Shown piece after piece: positions 1 through 7,956 of a DNA stretch of 64,000 nucleotides. The notes beneath the pieces are model-generated. The model made no database searches and was not told the DNA's origin. It saw only the letters and a list, made by a program, of their open reading frames with translations. This DNA is from an uncultured Desulfovibrio sp. (GTDB lineage Bacteria; Desulfobacterota; Desulfovibrionia; Desulfovibrionales; Desulfovibrionaceae). The stretch is from assembly GCA_944327295.1 (NCBI GenBank), contig CALVHF010000005.1, forward strand, positions 1-64,000, read 5' to 3'. The first letter of the stretch is position 1; every line of letters starts with the position of its first letter. Made by a program: the position numbers and the translations under genes.

Positions 1-90
1 CCGGCTGCTAGGCCAGCAGATGACAATTTACCCCCCTATCTCCAAACAGAATTTACACAGTATACTTGACACTCTCATTTTTGAAAAGGC

Positions 91-120
91 TTGACAGCAC
101 GATGCAAAACGGGCCTTATA
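91..120 (+). promoter_or_regulatory. possible sigma70 promoter for the acyl/bio operon
   Basis: TTGACA at 91-96 is followed after 18 bases by CTTATA at 115-120. A second CTTGACA lies just upstream at 65-71. The site is about 70 bases ahead of the first gene of the plus-strand cluster. A biotin repressor (BirA) operator would be expected here if the operon is biotin-controlled, but I do not see a convincing long palindrome. The -10 match is modest. Confidence 0.3.
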
Positions 121-188
121 CGTCTTTCTTGTCATGCAGGAGCATGTGCATCCATGCAGACAGAACCGACCTTTGGTCAGGGAGCAGG

Positions 189-488
189 ATGAACACGATC
201 CGTACAGAGATCCTTCTTGATGCAGACCATCCCCTGTATGCAAGCCATTTTCCCGGCAGTCCCTGTACTCCGGGCAGTCTTATTATTCACGGGCTTGTGC
301 AGCTTTTGAAGCAGCAAATCCCTCTGCCCTGCGGCTACAGGGTGCGGCGTTTTCGTTTTCGCCGCTTTCTTGCTCCGGGGCGCTGTGTCTGCGAGATAGA
401 CAGGGAGCCCGGACGCAATCAGGTCCGGTGCCGTGTGTATGCGGATGGGCACCTTGCTGCTGAAGGGCTTGTGGAGTGGGAGGAATGA
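189..488 (+). CDS. FabZ-like hotdog-fold protein (putative 3-hydroxyacyl-ACP dehydratase)
   Basis: 99 residues. An HFPG motif at residues 20-23 is followed by a PG and LII segment, as in FabA/FabZ dehydratases that remove water from 3-hydroxyacyl-ACP. The protein is shorter than FabZ (about 140-150). The position 14 residues after the motif histidine, where FabZ carries its catalytic Glu, is His34 here, so dehydratase activity is uncertain. An upstream in-frame ATG at 66 exists, but ATG 189 follows a GGGAGCAGG ribosome site and begins where family similarity begins. Its stop overlaps the next start (ATGA). It is the first visible gene of a six-gene cluster ending in bioF, so a role in making a pimeloyl-type acyl chain is inferred. 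Confidence 0.7.
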   Translation: MNTIRTEILLDADHPLYASHFPGSPCTPGSLIIHGLVQLLKQQIPLPCGYRVRRFRFRRFLAPGRCVCEIDREPGRNQVRCRVYADGHLAAEGLVEWEE

Positions 489-1240
489 AGCTTCTGGAAC
501 CGGTGCTCATCCGGGGCATGAGCTGCGAGCTTGGCCAGACACTGGCCAGAGCCCTTGTGGCAGAAAAATGCCGGATTCTTGGGATCAGCCGGAGCAGGGA
601 AAGCTGCAATCGGTTACTGGAGGCAGGCTTTGAGGCCGTGTATGCAGAGGAGCCCGAGGCTCTGCCAGCCCTCCTGGCCGGCACAGCCTTTCACGCCCCC
701 AGAGCCTTTGTGGACTGTGCGCACTCGCATACGGAAAGCCTTGTGGCTGCACTCGACCCGCAGCAAATTGATCGCTGGAGTCTGGAGGACATTGCCACAC
801 GGGCCCGTTTTCTGCGCACTGTGGTGCGTCTGATGCTGCCAGGAAGGGAAGGACGCTGTCTCTTCATCTCTTCGGCAGCTCTGGCTGCTCCTGCCAGAGG
901 TCAGGGCTACTATGCCGCTGCCAAGGCTGCCGGAGAGGCTCTCTATGCAAGTGTCGGGCTTGAGATGGCTGCCCGTGGCATCACCACCTGCAGCCTTCGC
1001 CTGGGCTGGATGGATGCGGGCCGGGGCCGTACCTATCTTCGGAGTCGCACGGCCGGCTTTGCCAGCCTGGTGCCCACAGGGCACCTTGTCAGCTTGGACG
1101 AGGCCTGCGAGGGACTTCTGTATCTCTTGTCCCCTGGAGCCCGATCCATCAATGCCACCGTTGTGACCATGGATGGCGGATTTTCACAGACAAAACCGGA
1201 ACCGCAGCAGGAACGGACTGCAGTGGTTCGAGGAGAATAG
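485..1240 (+). CDS. short-chain dehydrogenase/reductase, FabG-like (3-oxoacyl-ACP reductase candidate)
   Basis: 251 residues, the usual SDR size. The catalytic set is visible: Ser129/130 in FISSAA and the YxxxK motif Tyr143/Lys147. The N-terminal nucleotide-binding turn is degenerate: GMSCELG at 11-17 has Glu in place of the middle glycine of GxxxGxG, so cofactor binding may differ from housekeeping FabG. The start at ATG 485 overlaps the upstream TGA by ATGA and has GGGAGG in front. Between dehydratase-like and ACP genes, it should catalyse the ketoreduction step of a dedicated chain-elongation cycle (inference). Confidence 0.75.
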   Translation: MKLLEPVLIRGMSCELGQTLARALVAEKCRILGISRSRESCNRLLEAGFEAVYAEEPEALPALLAGTAFHAPRAFVDCAHSHTESLVAALDPQQIDRWSLEDIATRARFLRTVVRLMLPGREGRCLFISSAALAAPARGQGYYAAAKAAGEALYASVGLEMAARGITTCSLRLGWMDAGRGRTYLRSRTAGFASLVPTGHLVSLDEACEGLLYLLSPGARSINATVVTMDGGFSQTKPEPQQERTAVVRGE

Positions 1241-1244
1241 GCGT

Positions 1245-1637
1245 ATGGTACAGGCTGATGCCCTGCACTGTGTCTGCAGTGTGGTCGAGGAAATTTTCGA
1301 AAAGGAACGAGGGAGCCTGTCCGGTCGGACCCTGCTCATGCAGGATCTTCCCTGCGAATCCATAGATCTCCTGGAAATTGCCGCAAGGATTTCCCAGGCT
1401 GCCGGCAGGGAAGTGAACGACGAGGCACTCTTTCTCAAGTCCCTGCGCAGCCGGCTTGCCGAAGAACCAGTCTCAGAGGCCGAGAGTCTTCTTGCCCGCG
1501 AGTTTCCCTGGCTTTCCCGGGAGCGCTGCTGCGAGATCCTTGAGGAAGTGCGTACCCCTCTCCCCTTTCTCCGTCTGCAGGACATGGCTGACTACCTGGC
1601 CTTCCTGCAGAACCGTAAACCTTCATGCAGCGTGTAG
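1245..1637 (+). CDS. acyl carrier protein with C-terminal extension
   Basis: 130 residues from ATG 1245, which follows GAGGAG four bases after the upstream stop; a start further upstream (1173) would lie inside the SDR gene. CESIDLLEI around Ser39 matches the DSL-type 4'-phosphopantetheine attachment site. A usual ACP has about 78 residues, so the last 50 or so residues are extra; they are acidic and helix-prone, with no motif I recognise. The gene overlaps the ketosynthase by 13 bases. A private carrier would keep this pathway's intermediates apart from bulk fatty acid synthesis (inference). Confidence 0.75.
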   Translation: MVQADALHCVCSVVEEIFEKERGSLSGRTLLMQDLPCESIDLLEIAARISQAAGREVNDEALFLKSLRSRLAEEPVSEAESLLAREFPWLSRERCCEILEEVRTPLPFLRLQDMADYLAFLQNRKPSCSV

Positions 1638-2854
1638 TCATCACAGGCATGGGCCTGTGTTCAAGTCTCGGACATTCCAGAACACAGGTCCTGGTGACCC
1701 TGCAGGAACGGCAGAACACCTTCTGTCACAGTGACGTGCTGCCGGACACGGTGGTCAGTCCTGTAAAGACCCCTGGGGATGATGCTGCCGTTGCCAGACT
1801 GAAGGCCTGGCGCCACAGGCGCTATCTGTCCAGAGGCGGTTTTTTTGCTGTCCTGGCCGGCCTCAGGGCCGTAGATGATGCCCATCTTGTCAGACTTCCA
1901 GAGGATATGGGTCTCATTGGCTGTGCAGCGCCAACACTTGATTTCTCTGCGGAACAGGGACTTGCGCCTGCGGATCCTCTCAAGCTGGATGCCCTGTGGC
2001 TTTTGCGCTGGCTGCCCAATACACCGGTGTCTGCACTGGCCACCCTGCTTGGTGTGCATGGTCCAGGCCTGACGCTTGGTTGTGCCTGCGCTTCTGGTCT
2101 GTCAGCCCTGGGCGAGGCATGGTTCAGGATACGGCACGGAGCAGCACACTGTCTGCTCGTTGCCTGCGGCGATTCCAGACTGTCCCTGGGGGGCCTGCTG
2201 GGCTATGCAAGGGCGCACACCCTCAGCCATGGCTTTGCTCCAGAACAGGCCTCGCGTCCCTTTGACAGGGCCAGAAACGGCTTTGTTCCTGGCGAAGGCG
2301 GTGCAGCCTTGGTACTGGAGAGCCTTGAGCATGCCAGGGCTCGCGGGGCCAGGATACGGGCGGAAGTTCTTGGCTATGGTGCAAGCCTTGACGCAGGCAG
2401 TCTGGCTGCGCCGGATGCGGAAGGAAGGTTTGCGCAATGGGCCATTGAAAAGGCCCTCGGGGAAGCTTCTTGCACAGCCGCCGATCTGGACTGGGTCAGC
2501 ACTCATGGCACAGGCACACGCCTCAATGATGAGATGGAAGCATGTGTTCTGCGCAGAATTTGTGCAGGACGGTCCCGTTTTCCCCTGCTTGCGGCCGTGA
2601 AATCCTGGACAGGGCATCTTGCGTCTGCCTGCGGAGCTCTGGAAACTGTGGTGTGCCTGTGGGCTGCCGCAGCGGGCTTTTTGCCCAGGGTGTGCAATCT
2701 TGAGGAACCTCTGGCCGCAGATCTGCCCTTCGTGACGGAGCAGACGGACTGGCAAGGACGCAGGCTTGCCTGCGGGCTTGTGGAAAACTTTGGTTTTGGA
2801 GGCCAGAACGCAGCCCTGGTGCTGCGACTGTGGCAGGAGGCGTGTGCACAATGA
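1625..2854 (+). CDS. beta-ketoacyl-ACP synthase, FabF/KAS II family
   Basis: 409 residues, normal for FabF. The thiolase-fold triad is intact: Cys155 in CACASG, His294 in STHGTG and His331 in the TGHL segment, with Lys326 before it. NGFVPGEGG and NFGFGG are also present. It should condense malonyl-ACP with an acyl starter. The ribosome site is weak and the gene starts inside the ACP gene, which suggests translational coupling. The context (private ACP, reductase, bioF) points to building the pimeloyl chain for biotin. I see no BioC/BioH pair in the window to explain how a dicarboxylic chain is handled. Confidence 0.85.
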   Translation: MQRVVITGMGLCSSLGHSRTQVLVTLQERQNTFCHSDVLPDTVVSPVKTPGDDAAVARLKAWRHRRYLSRGGFFAVLAGLRAVDDAHLVRLPEDMGLIGCAAPTLDFSAEQGLAPADPLKLDALWLLRWLPNTPVSALATLLGVHGPGLTLGCACASGLSALGEAWFRIRHGAAHCLLVACGDSRLSLGGLLGYARAHTLSHGFAPEQASRPFDRARNGFVPGEGGAALVLESLEHARARGARIRAEVLGYGASLDAGSLAAPDAEGRFAQWAIEKALGEASCTAADLDWVSTHGTGTRLNDEMEACVLRRICAGRSRFPLLAAVKSWTGHLASACGALETVVCLWAAAAGFLPRVCNLEEPLAADLPFVTEQTDWQGRRLACGLVENFGFGGQNAALVLRLWQEACAQ

Positions 2855-3378
2855 ATGATCCGGAATCCTCCTGCACGCTCCGCTCCTGTGCCGTTGCGGC
2901 ACAGGGCTTCCTGCCGGATCCTGGCCTCCTGCGGGATCCCTTTGTGCTTGTGAACCGCGTGGACAGGGTGCAGGCAGGCAGTCTTGTTGCCTATGCACAT
3001 CTTGCAGGAAAAGACGGACAGAGTACAGACTGGCAGATTGTGGAGGCCTGTGCACAGACAGCCTGCCTTCATCAGCGCTTTCTGCGCAGCTTTGGCGATC
3101 AGGTTTTTCTGCTTTGCGTGGATGAGGCCTGCATTCCTGGTCCAATCGGACTGGCAGCCCTTGCCGGCGAAGCCGAGATTGCGGCACGCCTCACAGGCCA
3201 GAGTTCCGCAGCGGCCAGCTATGTGCTCAGCCTGCGTCCAGCTGCAGGCCGCACAGCGGAAAGAGAAGTGCACGTTGCCCTGACCGTTGGGCATACGCCC
3301 TATGCAAGCCCGGAACAGGCAGGGCGTCTTGGCTGCCACTATCGGAGGATTTGGAAGTGTCTTGCAAACGCATGGTGA
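2851..3378 (+). CDS. probable second hotdog-fold protein (FabZ/FabA-like), function unproven
   Basis: 175 residues from ATG 2851, which overlaps the ketosynthase stop (ATGA) and follows GGCAGGAGG. The segment DPFVLVNRVDRVQAGS resembles the opening strand of FabZ (PFLLVDRV), but I see no HFPG motif, so a normal dehydratase active site is not evident. It may pair with the small FabZ-like protein at the start of the cluster, act as a thioesterase or gatekeeper, or be structural. Assignment rests on one motif and the setting between ketosynthase and bioF. Confidence 0.45.
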   Translation: MNDPESSCTLRSCAVAAQGFLPDPGLLRDPFVLVNRVDRVQAGSLVAYAHLAGKDGQSTDWQIVEACAQTACLHQRFLRSFGDQVFLLCVDEACIPGPIGLAALAGEAEIAARLTGQSSAAASYVLSLRPAAGRTAEREVHVALTVGHTPYASPEQAGRLGCHYRRIWKCLANAW

Positions 3379-4529
3379 GCTCCATGCTGAAAGCCCGCCT
3401 GAAAACCTGGCAGGATCTTGGGCTGGAACGCCACGTCCCTGTACTTGCCGATGATCCGCAGGAGCACTGCCAGCTTAAGGAGGCAGTGCGCGTTCTCTCC
3501 TTTCTCTCCAATGACTATCTGGGCTTGGCTTCAGACAAGCGCTGGCAGCAGCTCGTGGCAGAGAGCTTTGCCATGGCTGCACCTTCAGCCTCGGCCTCGC
3601 GTCTGGCGGGTGGCCACAGACAATGCATGCAGCAGGCAGAACAGGCGCTGGCAGAGTATTTCGGCCATGAACGAGCTCTGCTTGTCTCTAGCGGTTTTCA
3701 GGGCAACGCGGCCATAGTGGCCGGGCTTGTACAGCCAGGACAGCCTGTCTTTGTGGACAAGAGGATCCATGCCAGCACAGCCCATGCTTTGGCGGCTTCC
3801 GGGGCACGGATCTTCCCCTACCGCCATGCCGACATGGAGCACCTGCAAAGACGCCTTGAGGGCTGCACAGGATCCATGCAGCCCATGGTCTTCACGGAAT
3901 CGTTGTTCAGCATGGACGGCACGCTGACAGACGTGGAGGCCCTCCTGGCACTGAAGCGCAGATATGATTTTTTTCTGGTTGTTGACGAAGCCCATGCCCT
4001 GGGCTGCCTTGGCCCGGGAGGAAGAGGCCTTTGTGCCGGGCATGCTCGCGAGGTCGATGTTGTTCTTGGTACTCTTGGCAAGGGCCTGGGGCTTTTCGGG
4101 GCTTTTATCCTGCTTGGGGAGGAGTGTGCCCGTGCACTTGAGCATTTTGCCTCACCCCTCATGCATTCCACGGCACTGCCTCCGGCCCATGCTCTGGCCT
4201 GCACAAGGCTGGTGGAACTTTTGCCAGGGCTTGAAAAGGAGAGGCAAAGACTTGCTGGCAACGCCCTCTTCCTGCGCGAGGCCCTGAAACAGCGTGGCTG
4301 TACCACACTTGGCGCAGCCCATATCGTCGCCCTCCCCCTGGGCCTGGAAGATTGCGCCCAAAAAGTCTGTCTCTCCCTGCAAAGAAAGGGCATACTGGTG
4401 CTTGCGGCCCGCTTTCCCACAGTCCCTGTGCATCAGGCTCTGCTGCGCTTTTCGGTCACGGCACGGCATACGCAGGACATTCTGCAGGAGACAGCTTGCT
4501 GTGTGGCTTCAAGCCTGCAGGAACAATAG
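3357..4529 (+). CDS. bioF: 8-amino-7-oxononanoate synthase (alpha-oxoamine synthase)
   Basis: A PLP enzyme joining a pimeloyl thioester with L-alanine, the first step of biotin ring assembly. From GTG 3357 it has 390 residues, normal for BioF. Visible motifs are SNDYLGLA, a SASRLAGG turn, DEAHALG with the PLP-contacting Asp near 210, and the PLP lysine near 242 in GTLGKGLG. GTG 3357 is chosen because GGAGG at 3344-3348 is 8 bases upstream; TTG 3351 is too close and ATG 3372 is possible. It overlaps the upstream gene by 22 bases. Related oxoamine synthases make other aminoketones, so biotin is likely but not proven. Confidence 0.85.
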   Translation: MSCKRMVSSMLKARLKTWQDLGLERHVPVLADDPQEHCQLKEAVRVLSFLSNDYLGLASDKRWQQLVAESFAMAAPSASASRLAGGHRQCMQQAEQALAEYFGHERALLVSSGFQGNAAIVAGLVQPGQPVFVDKRIHASTAHALAASGARIFPYRHADMEHLQRRLEGCTGSMQPMVFTESLFSMDGTLTDVEALLALKRRYDFFLVVDEAHALGCLGPGGRGLCAGHAREVDVVLGTLGKGLGLFGAFILLGEECARALEHFASPLMHSTALPPAHALACTRLVELLPGLEKERQRLAGNALFLREALKQRGCTTLGAAHIVALPLGLEDCAQKVCLSLQRKGILVLAARFPTVPVHQALLRFSVTARHTQDILQETACCVASSLQEQ

Positions 4530-4543
4530 GAGAAAACAGGCAC

Positions 4544-4587
4544 AAAAAACAACGGGCCACCACATTGCTGTGGCAGCCCGTTGTGAA
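4544..4587 (-). terminator. terminator of the dsr operon, also at the bioF 3' end
   Basis: CAACGGGC at 4550-4557 pairs with GCCCGTTG at 4576-4583, with an inner CCACA/TGTGG stem. On the minus strand the hairpin runs into a T-run (A-run at 4544-4549 on plus), fitting termination after dsrD. The same hairpin lies just past bioF and may stop both converging transcripts. Confidence 0.8.
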
Positions 4588-4604
4588 AAGTTGTCACTGA
4601 GAGA

Positions 4605-4850
4605 CTAAGCTTCGGCATCGCCTTCTTCAGCGGCTTCCTGCTTTCCGTAGCCCTTGAGGCCATACATGGTGGTAGAGCCGGAGGACCAGTACTCAACAAT
4701 GCCTTCCTTGACGAGGTCGCTGAGAATCTTCTTCACTTCGCGGGACTTCTTGTCAGGGAAGAGTTCAAGGAAGTCCTTAAAGTAGTGCTTGGACTTAACC
4801 TTGGATTTAGCCTTGAGGTATTCAATGATAACTTCTTTATCCTCGGCCAT
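4605..4850 (-). CDS. dsrD: DsrD, dissimilatory sulfite reductase accessory protein
   Basis: 81 residues, small and charged, close to the usual 78 of DsrD. The family has a winged-helix fold. Work on sulfate reducers identifies it as an allosteric activator of DsrAB sulfite reduction, and it marks reductive rather than oxidative Dsr systems. The lysine-rich helix followed by KKILSDLVKEGIVEY is the family's characteristic region. Last gene of dsrA-dsrB-dsrD, separated from dsrB by 59 bases that hold a stable hairpin. The acidic C-terminal tail (EEGDAEA) is slightly longer than typical. Confidence 0.95.
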   Translation of the reverse strand: MAEDKEVIIEYLKAKSKVKSKHYFKDFLELFPDKKSREVKKILSDLVKEGIVEYWSSGSTTMYGLKGYGKQEAAEEGDAEA

Positions 4851-4864
4851 GACAAACTCCAGTT

Positions 4865-4889
4865 CGTGGCAGCGCAGAGCGCTGCCACG
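4865..4889 (-). other. intercistronic hairpin between dsrB and dsrD
   Basis: CGTGGCAGCG (4865-4874) and CGCTGCCACG (4880-4889) form a perfect 10-bp stem with a 5-base loop. On the coding (minus) strand it is not followed by a T-run, so it is more likely an RNA stability or processing element than a terminator. On the plus strand it is followed by AT-rich sequence with T6. Confidence 0.6.
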
Positions 4890-4909
4890 ATAATATTTTT
4901 TGAGACAGA

Positions 4910-6055
4910 TTAGAACTTGAACTGAGTGCTCTGACGCCAGGTGTAGTAGGCGGGATCACGGAAGTCATCAATGAGATGATGCGTGAAGGTCAGACCAGTC
5001 AGCTTGAAGAAGTCTTGCCAGCCCACGCGTTCAGCCCAGTCACCCAGACGTTCGTACTTGCGGGCGTTGGCAGCATATGTGTCAACAATCTTCTTCACGG
5101 TGGCGGTCAGGGTAGGCCAGCGAGGAGGCTCGTTGGGGATGTAGGCGACCACGACCTTGGAGAATTTGGGGAAGGTCATACGGTTGGAGACCTTGCCGCC
5201 AACCATGATGGCGATACCGTCGCCTTCCTTGTCGGCGATGGGCAGAGCGGGACACATGGTGTAGCAGTTACCGCAGTACATGCAGCGGTCTTCCTTGATG
5301 GCAATGGAGTTCACCTTCTTGCCTTCAAAGTCAACCTTGGTGGGACGCACGGCGGCCATGGGGCAGGCAGCGACAGCAAGCGGGATTTCGCAGAGCTTGT
5401 CAGCCCACTTGTGGTCGATCATGGGCGGTTTGCGGTGGATGCCCACGAGACCGATGTCGGAGCAGTGCACGGCACCACACATGTTGATGCAGCAGGCCAG
5501 GGAGATACGCACAGGAGCGGGCAGGCGCATGTTCTTGAATTCATCGAACAGCGTGTCCATGACCACCTTCACGGGACCTGTGGAGTCAGTGGCCGGGGTG
5601 TGGCAGTGCAGCCAGCCCTGGGTGTGCACGGGGTTGCTGATACCAGCACCTGTGCCGCCCACAGGGAACTTGTTGGAGCCGGCGGCAAACTTGCGGGAAT
5701 TGAGGTCGTCCTTCAGGGCCTTGGCAGTTTCAAGGCTTTCGGTGATGAACTCAATGTTGTTACGGGTTGTCCAGCGCACATAGCCATCGGTGTACTTGTC
5801 GGCGATGTCACAGACTTCGCGGACAGCGGTGATGGACATGGTGCGGGTACCGGCGCAACGGACGGTGTACACCTTGTCACCGGACTCGGCCACATGCATG
5901 AGCAGGCCGGGTTCCAGGATTTCATGATAGAGCCACTTGCCAAAGTTCTTGGCAATGACGGGCGGGAACATGGAGTCGTATTTTTGGGGACCGATGTCCG
6001 TGATACGACCTTCCATGGGTTTTTGAGGATTGTACCCAGAAGAAATAAAAGCCAT
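4910..6055 (-). CDS. dsrB: dissimilatory sulfite reductase beta subunit
   Basis: 381 residues, the usual size. Pairs with DsrA in the alpha2-beta2 enzyme that reduces sulfite, with DsrC as co-substrate (dsrC is not in this window), in the cytoplasm. The siroheme/[4Fe-4S] ligand region [13 protein letters not shown] is present. A ferredoxin-like insertion carries [12 protein letters not shown]. The start at ATG 6055 begins [10 protein letters not shown] as in other Desulfovibrio DsrB and lies 18 bases after the dsrA stop. Confidence 0.97.
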   Translation of the reverse strand: MAFISSGYNPQKPMEGRITDIGPQKYDSMFPPVIAKNFGKWLYHEILEPGLLMHVAESGDKVYTVRCAGTRTMSITAVREVCDIADKYTDGYVRWTTRNNIEFITESLETAKALKDDLNSRKFAAGSNKFPVGGTGAGISNPVHTQGWLHCHTPATDSTGPVKVVMDTLFDEFKNMRLPAPVRISLACCINMCGAVHCSDIGLVGIHRKPPMIDHKWADKLCEIPLAVAACPMAAVRPTKVDFEGKKVNSIAIKEDRCMYCGNCYTMCPALPIADKEGDGIAIMVGGKVSNRMTFPKFSKVVVAYIPNEPPRWPTLTATVKKIVDTYAANARKYERLGDWAERVGWQDFFKLTGLTFTHHLIDDFRDPAYYTWRQSTQFKF

Positions 6056-6073
6056 TGCTTTTTCCCCCTAAAA

Positions 6074-7384
6074 TTAGCGTTGGTGACGAGAACGGTAGTC
6101 GGCGAGGTCGCGCTTGAAGCCGCCGGGAACTTCATCTTCCTTGAAGAAGATGTAGGGGTTGGCACGGGGTTCCTTCACGTGGAAGGCTTCGGCTTCGGTG
6201 TTTGTGACTTCGAGGAGTTTCTGGAAGGAAGCACGCTTCATGAGTTCGCCGAGGCGTTCACGGTTCTTGCCTTCTTCAATCCACCAATCCCAGATGTTTT
6301 CGATGATCTCTTTGAGTTCATCGTAGGGCTGTTCCACCTTCACGAAGGGAACGAGGAGGGAGCCCATCTGGGCGCCATCAACGACAGGGGCCTTGGCACC
6401 GCAGAGGACGCTGGCGCCGCGGTCATCACCAATGTGGAGAGCGCGGGGCATGGTGTCGATGCAGTGCATGCAGCGCACGCAGTTGGCGTTGTCAATGGTC
6501 AGCTTCTGACCATCCCAGCTCATGCAGTGGGTGGGGCAGCGATCAATGACTTCGGCCTGGATGTCAAACTTGCCCCAGTCACGACCGGAGTGGGCACCGG
6601 CGTTGGGAACAAATTCGCCACCGACGTAGGCTTTCACGGCGTCCTGATCAATCTTGATGTCATCACGCCAGGTACCCACGACTGCGAAGTCGGAACGGGC
6701 CATGGCGCAGACACAGCCATTGGGACAGCCGTCAAATTTGAACTTGAACTTGTAGGGGAAGGCAGGACGGTGCAGTTCGTCCTGGTAGTCTTCGGTCAGC
6801 TGATAACAGACGTCCTGGGTGTTGTAGCAGGCATATTCGCAACGGGACATACCCATACAGGCAGCGGGGGTACGCAGGTTGGAGCCGGAACCACCAAGGT
6901 CGTTGTTCATTTCGTGGGTCAGCTGATAGAAGATTTCTTCCAGCTGGGGAGTGGTCGTACCGATGAGAACGATGTCACCGGTGGAGCCGTGCATGTTGGT
7001 CAGGCCGGAACCACGCAGATCCCAGATGTCACACAGCTGGCGGAGGAATTTTGTGGAATAGAACTTACCGGAAGGCTGGGCAACACGAATGGTGTGGAAA
7101 TGGGCCACACCGGGGAACATTTCAGGCTGGTCGCAGTAACGGCCGATAACGCCGCCGCCGTAACCGAACACGCCCACGATGCCACCGTGCTTCCAGTGGG
7201 TTTCCATATCCTTGTAGCTCAACTCCAGGAGGCCAAGAAGGTCTTCACAGCAGTCTTGCGGAATCTGATAGTCCAACCCATTGGGGTTCGCGGCGCGATG
7301 AGCAGCCTCTTGTTTGATGTCGGACACAACGCTCGGCCAGGGGCCTTGTTCCAGTTGGTCCAACAAGGGGGTTTCAAATTTCAT
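6074..7384 (-). CDS. dsrA: dissimilatory sulfite reductase alpha subunit
   Basis: 437 residues from ATG 7384, preceded by GGAGGT, giving the usual DsrA length. An upstream in-frame start at 7411 would add nine atypical residues. Siroheme-coupled cluster ligands are Cys176, Cys182, Cys220 and Cys224. The inserted ferredoxin domain has Cys283, then Cys302, 305 and 308. It is the catalytic core of sulfite reduction, the last stage of sulfate respiration. First gene of the dsrABD operon, with a 0.8-kb structured upstream region. Confidence 0.97.
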   Translation of the reverse strand: MKFETPLLDQLEQGPWPSVVSDIKQEAAHRAANPNGLDYQIPQDCCEDLLGLLELSYKDMETHWKHGGIVGVFGYGGGVIGRYCDQPEMFPGVAHFHTIRVAQPSGKFYSTKFLRQLCDIWDLRGSGLTNMHGSTGDIVLIGTTTPQLEEIFYQLTHEMNNDLGGSGSNLRTPAACMGMSRCEYACYNTQDVCYQLTEDYQDELHRPAFPYKFKFKFDGCPNGCVCAMARSDFAVVGTWRDDIKIDQDAVKAYVGGEFVPNAGAHSGRDWGKFDIQAEVIDRCPTHCMSWDGQKLTIDNANCVRCMHCIDTMPRALHIGDDRGASVLCGAKAPVVDGAQMGSLLVPFVKVEQPYDELKEIIENIWDWWIEEGKNRERLGELMKRASFQKLLEVTNTEAEAFHVKEPRANPYIFFKEDEVPGGFKRDLADYRSRHQR

Positions 7385-7554
7385 TACCTTACCTCCAGGT
7401 GGTTTGGGCAATACCGTTTTTTAGCCATCTGCCGGCCTGCGGAACTGCCTCACAAGCAGCTTGAGCCTGAAAGAACACTCCATTCCTGCAGATGCATCTT
7501 AAGAACGACTAGCGCCAACGTAGACAATTTTTACTAGCTTGGCAACTGTATTTC

Positions 7555-7624
7555 TTTTTTCACAAGGATATTTGTGAAAAAAAGTTTTTAAAAGAATCTT
7601 TTGTTTTTTTTCTTGTGAAAAAAA
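7555..7624 (-). promoter_or_regulatory. TTGTGAA half-site cluster upstream of dsrA (candidate redox-regulator sites)
   Basis: TTTTTTCACAA (7555-7565) and TTGTGAAAAAA (7572-7582) form a perfect 11-bp palindrome around GGATAT. A third TTGTGAA is at 7613-7619. TTGTGAA is the half-site of Rex-type NAD(H)-sensing repressors, but here the arms are everted (TTCACAA-N6-TTGTGAA) compared with the classic TTGTGAA-N4-TTCACAA. A regulatory role is inference. Confidence 0.45.
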
Positions 7625-7642
7625 TATCTTGAACTGTGTCGA

Positions 7643-7671
7643 AGTCTTTAGCTCCTGATAGGCCATGTCAA
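7643..7671 (-). promoter_or_regulatory. possible dsrABD promoter
   Basis: On the minus strand TTGACA (7671-7666) is followed after 17 bases by AAGACT (7648-7643). The -35 is perfect and the -10 poor. It lies upstream of the TTGTGAA palindrome, so a bound regulator would sit just downstream of transcription initiation. Confidence 0.3.
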
Positions 7672-7956
7672 CGCTCATACTCCTCTGGCAGGCCTTTTCA
7701 GGGATGTTGTGACCACAGTACCTGCCATTCATGGTGGCCGCTTCCCTGAAATTGCCCCCTGCTTTCTTTCCTGCTACAAGGAGCCATTCGTCTGCAGCCA
7801 GTGCATCGGTCCCTGCGTCCACGGTATCGTGTCTCCTTGTCCCTTGCGAACATGTAGGGGGCGCAGGCAAGAAGCCAGGGACATGGCGTACGTCGGTTGT
7901 CTTGCGGATTTTTTCCGAAAGCCGGGTTCCTTCCGAAAGTCGGGAACACGGTAAAA

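Noticed and set aside
4976..7537. 853-codon plus-strand ORF antisense to dsrA and dsrB
   Set aside because: A frame shadow of highly expressed GC-biased genes; the translation is rich in Gly, Val and His without a family, while dsrAB is unmistakable on the other strand.
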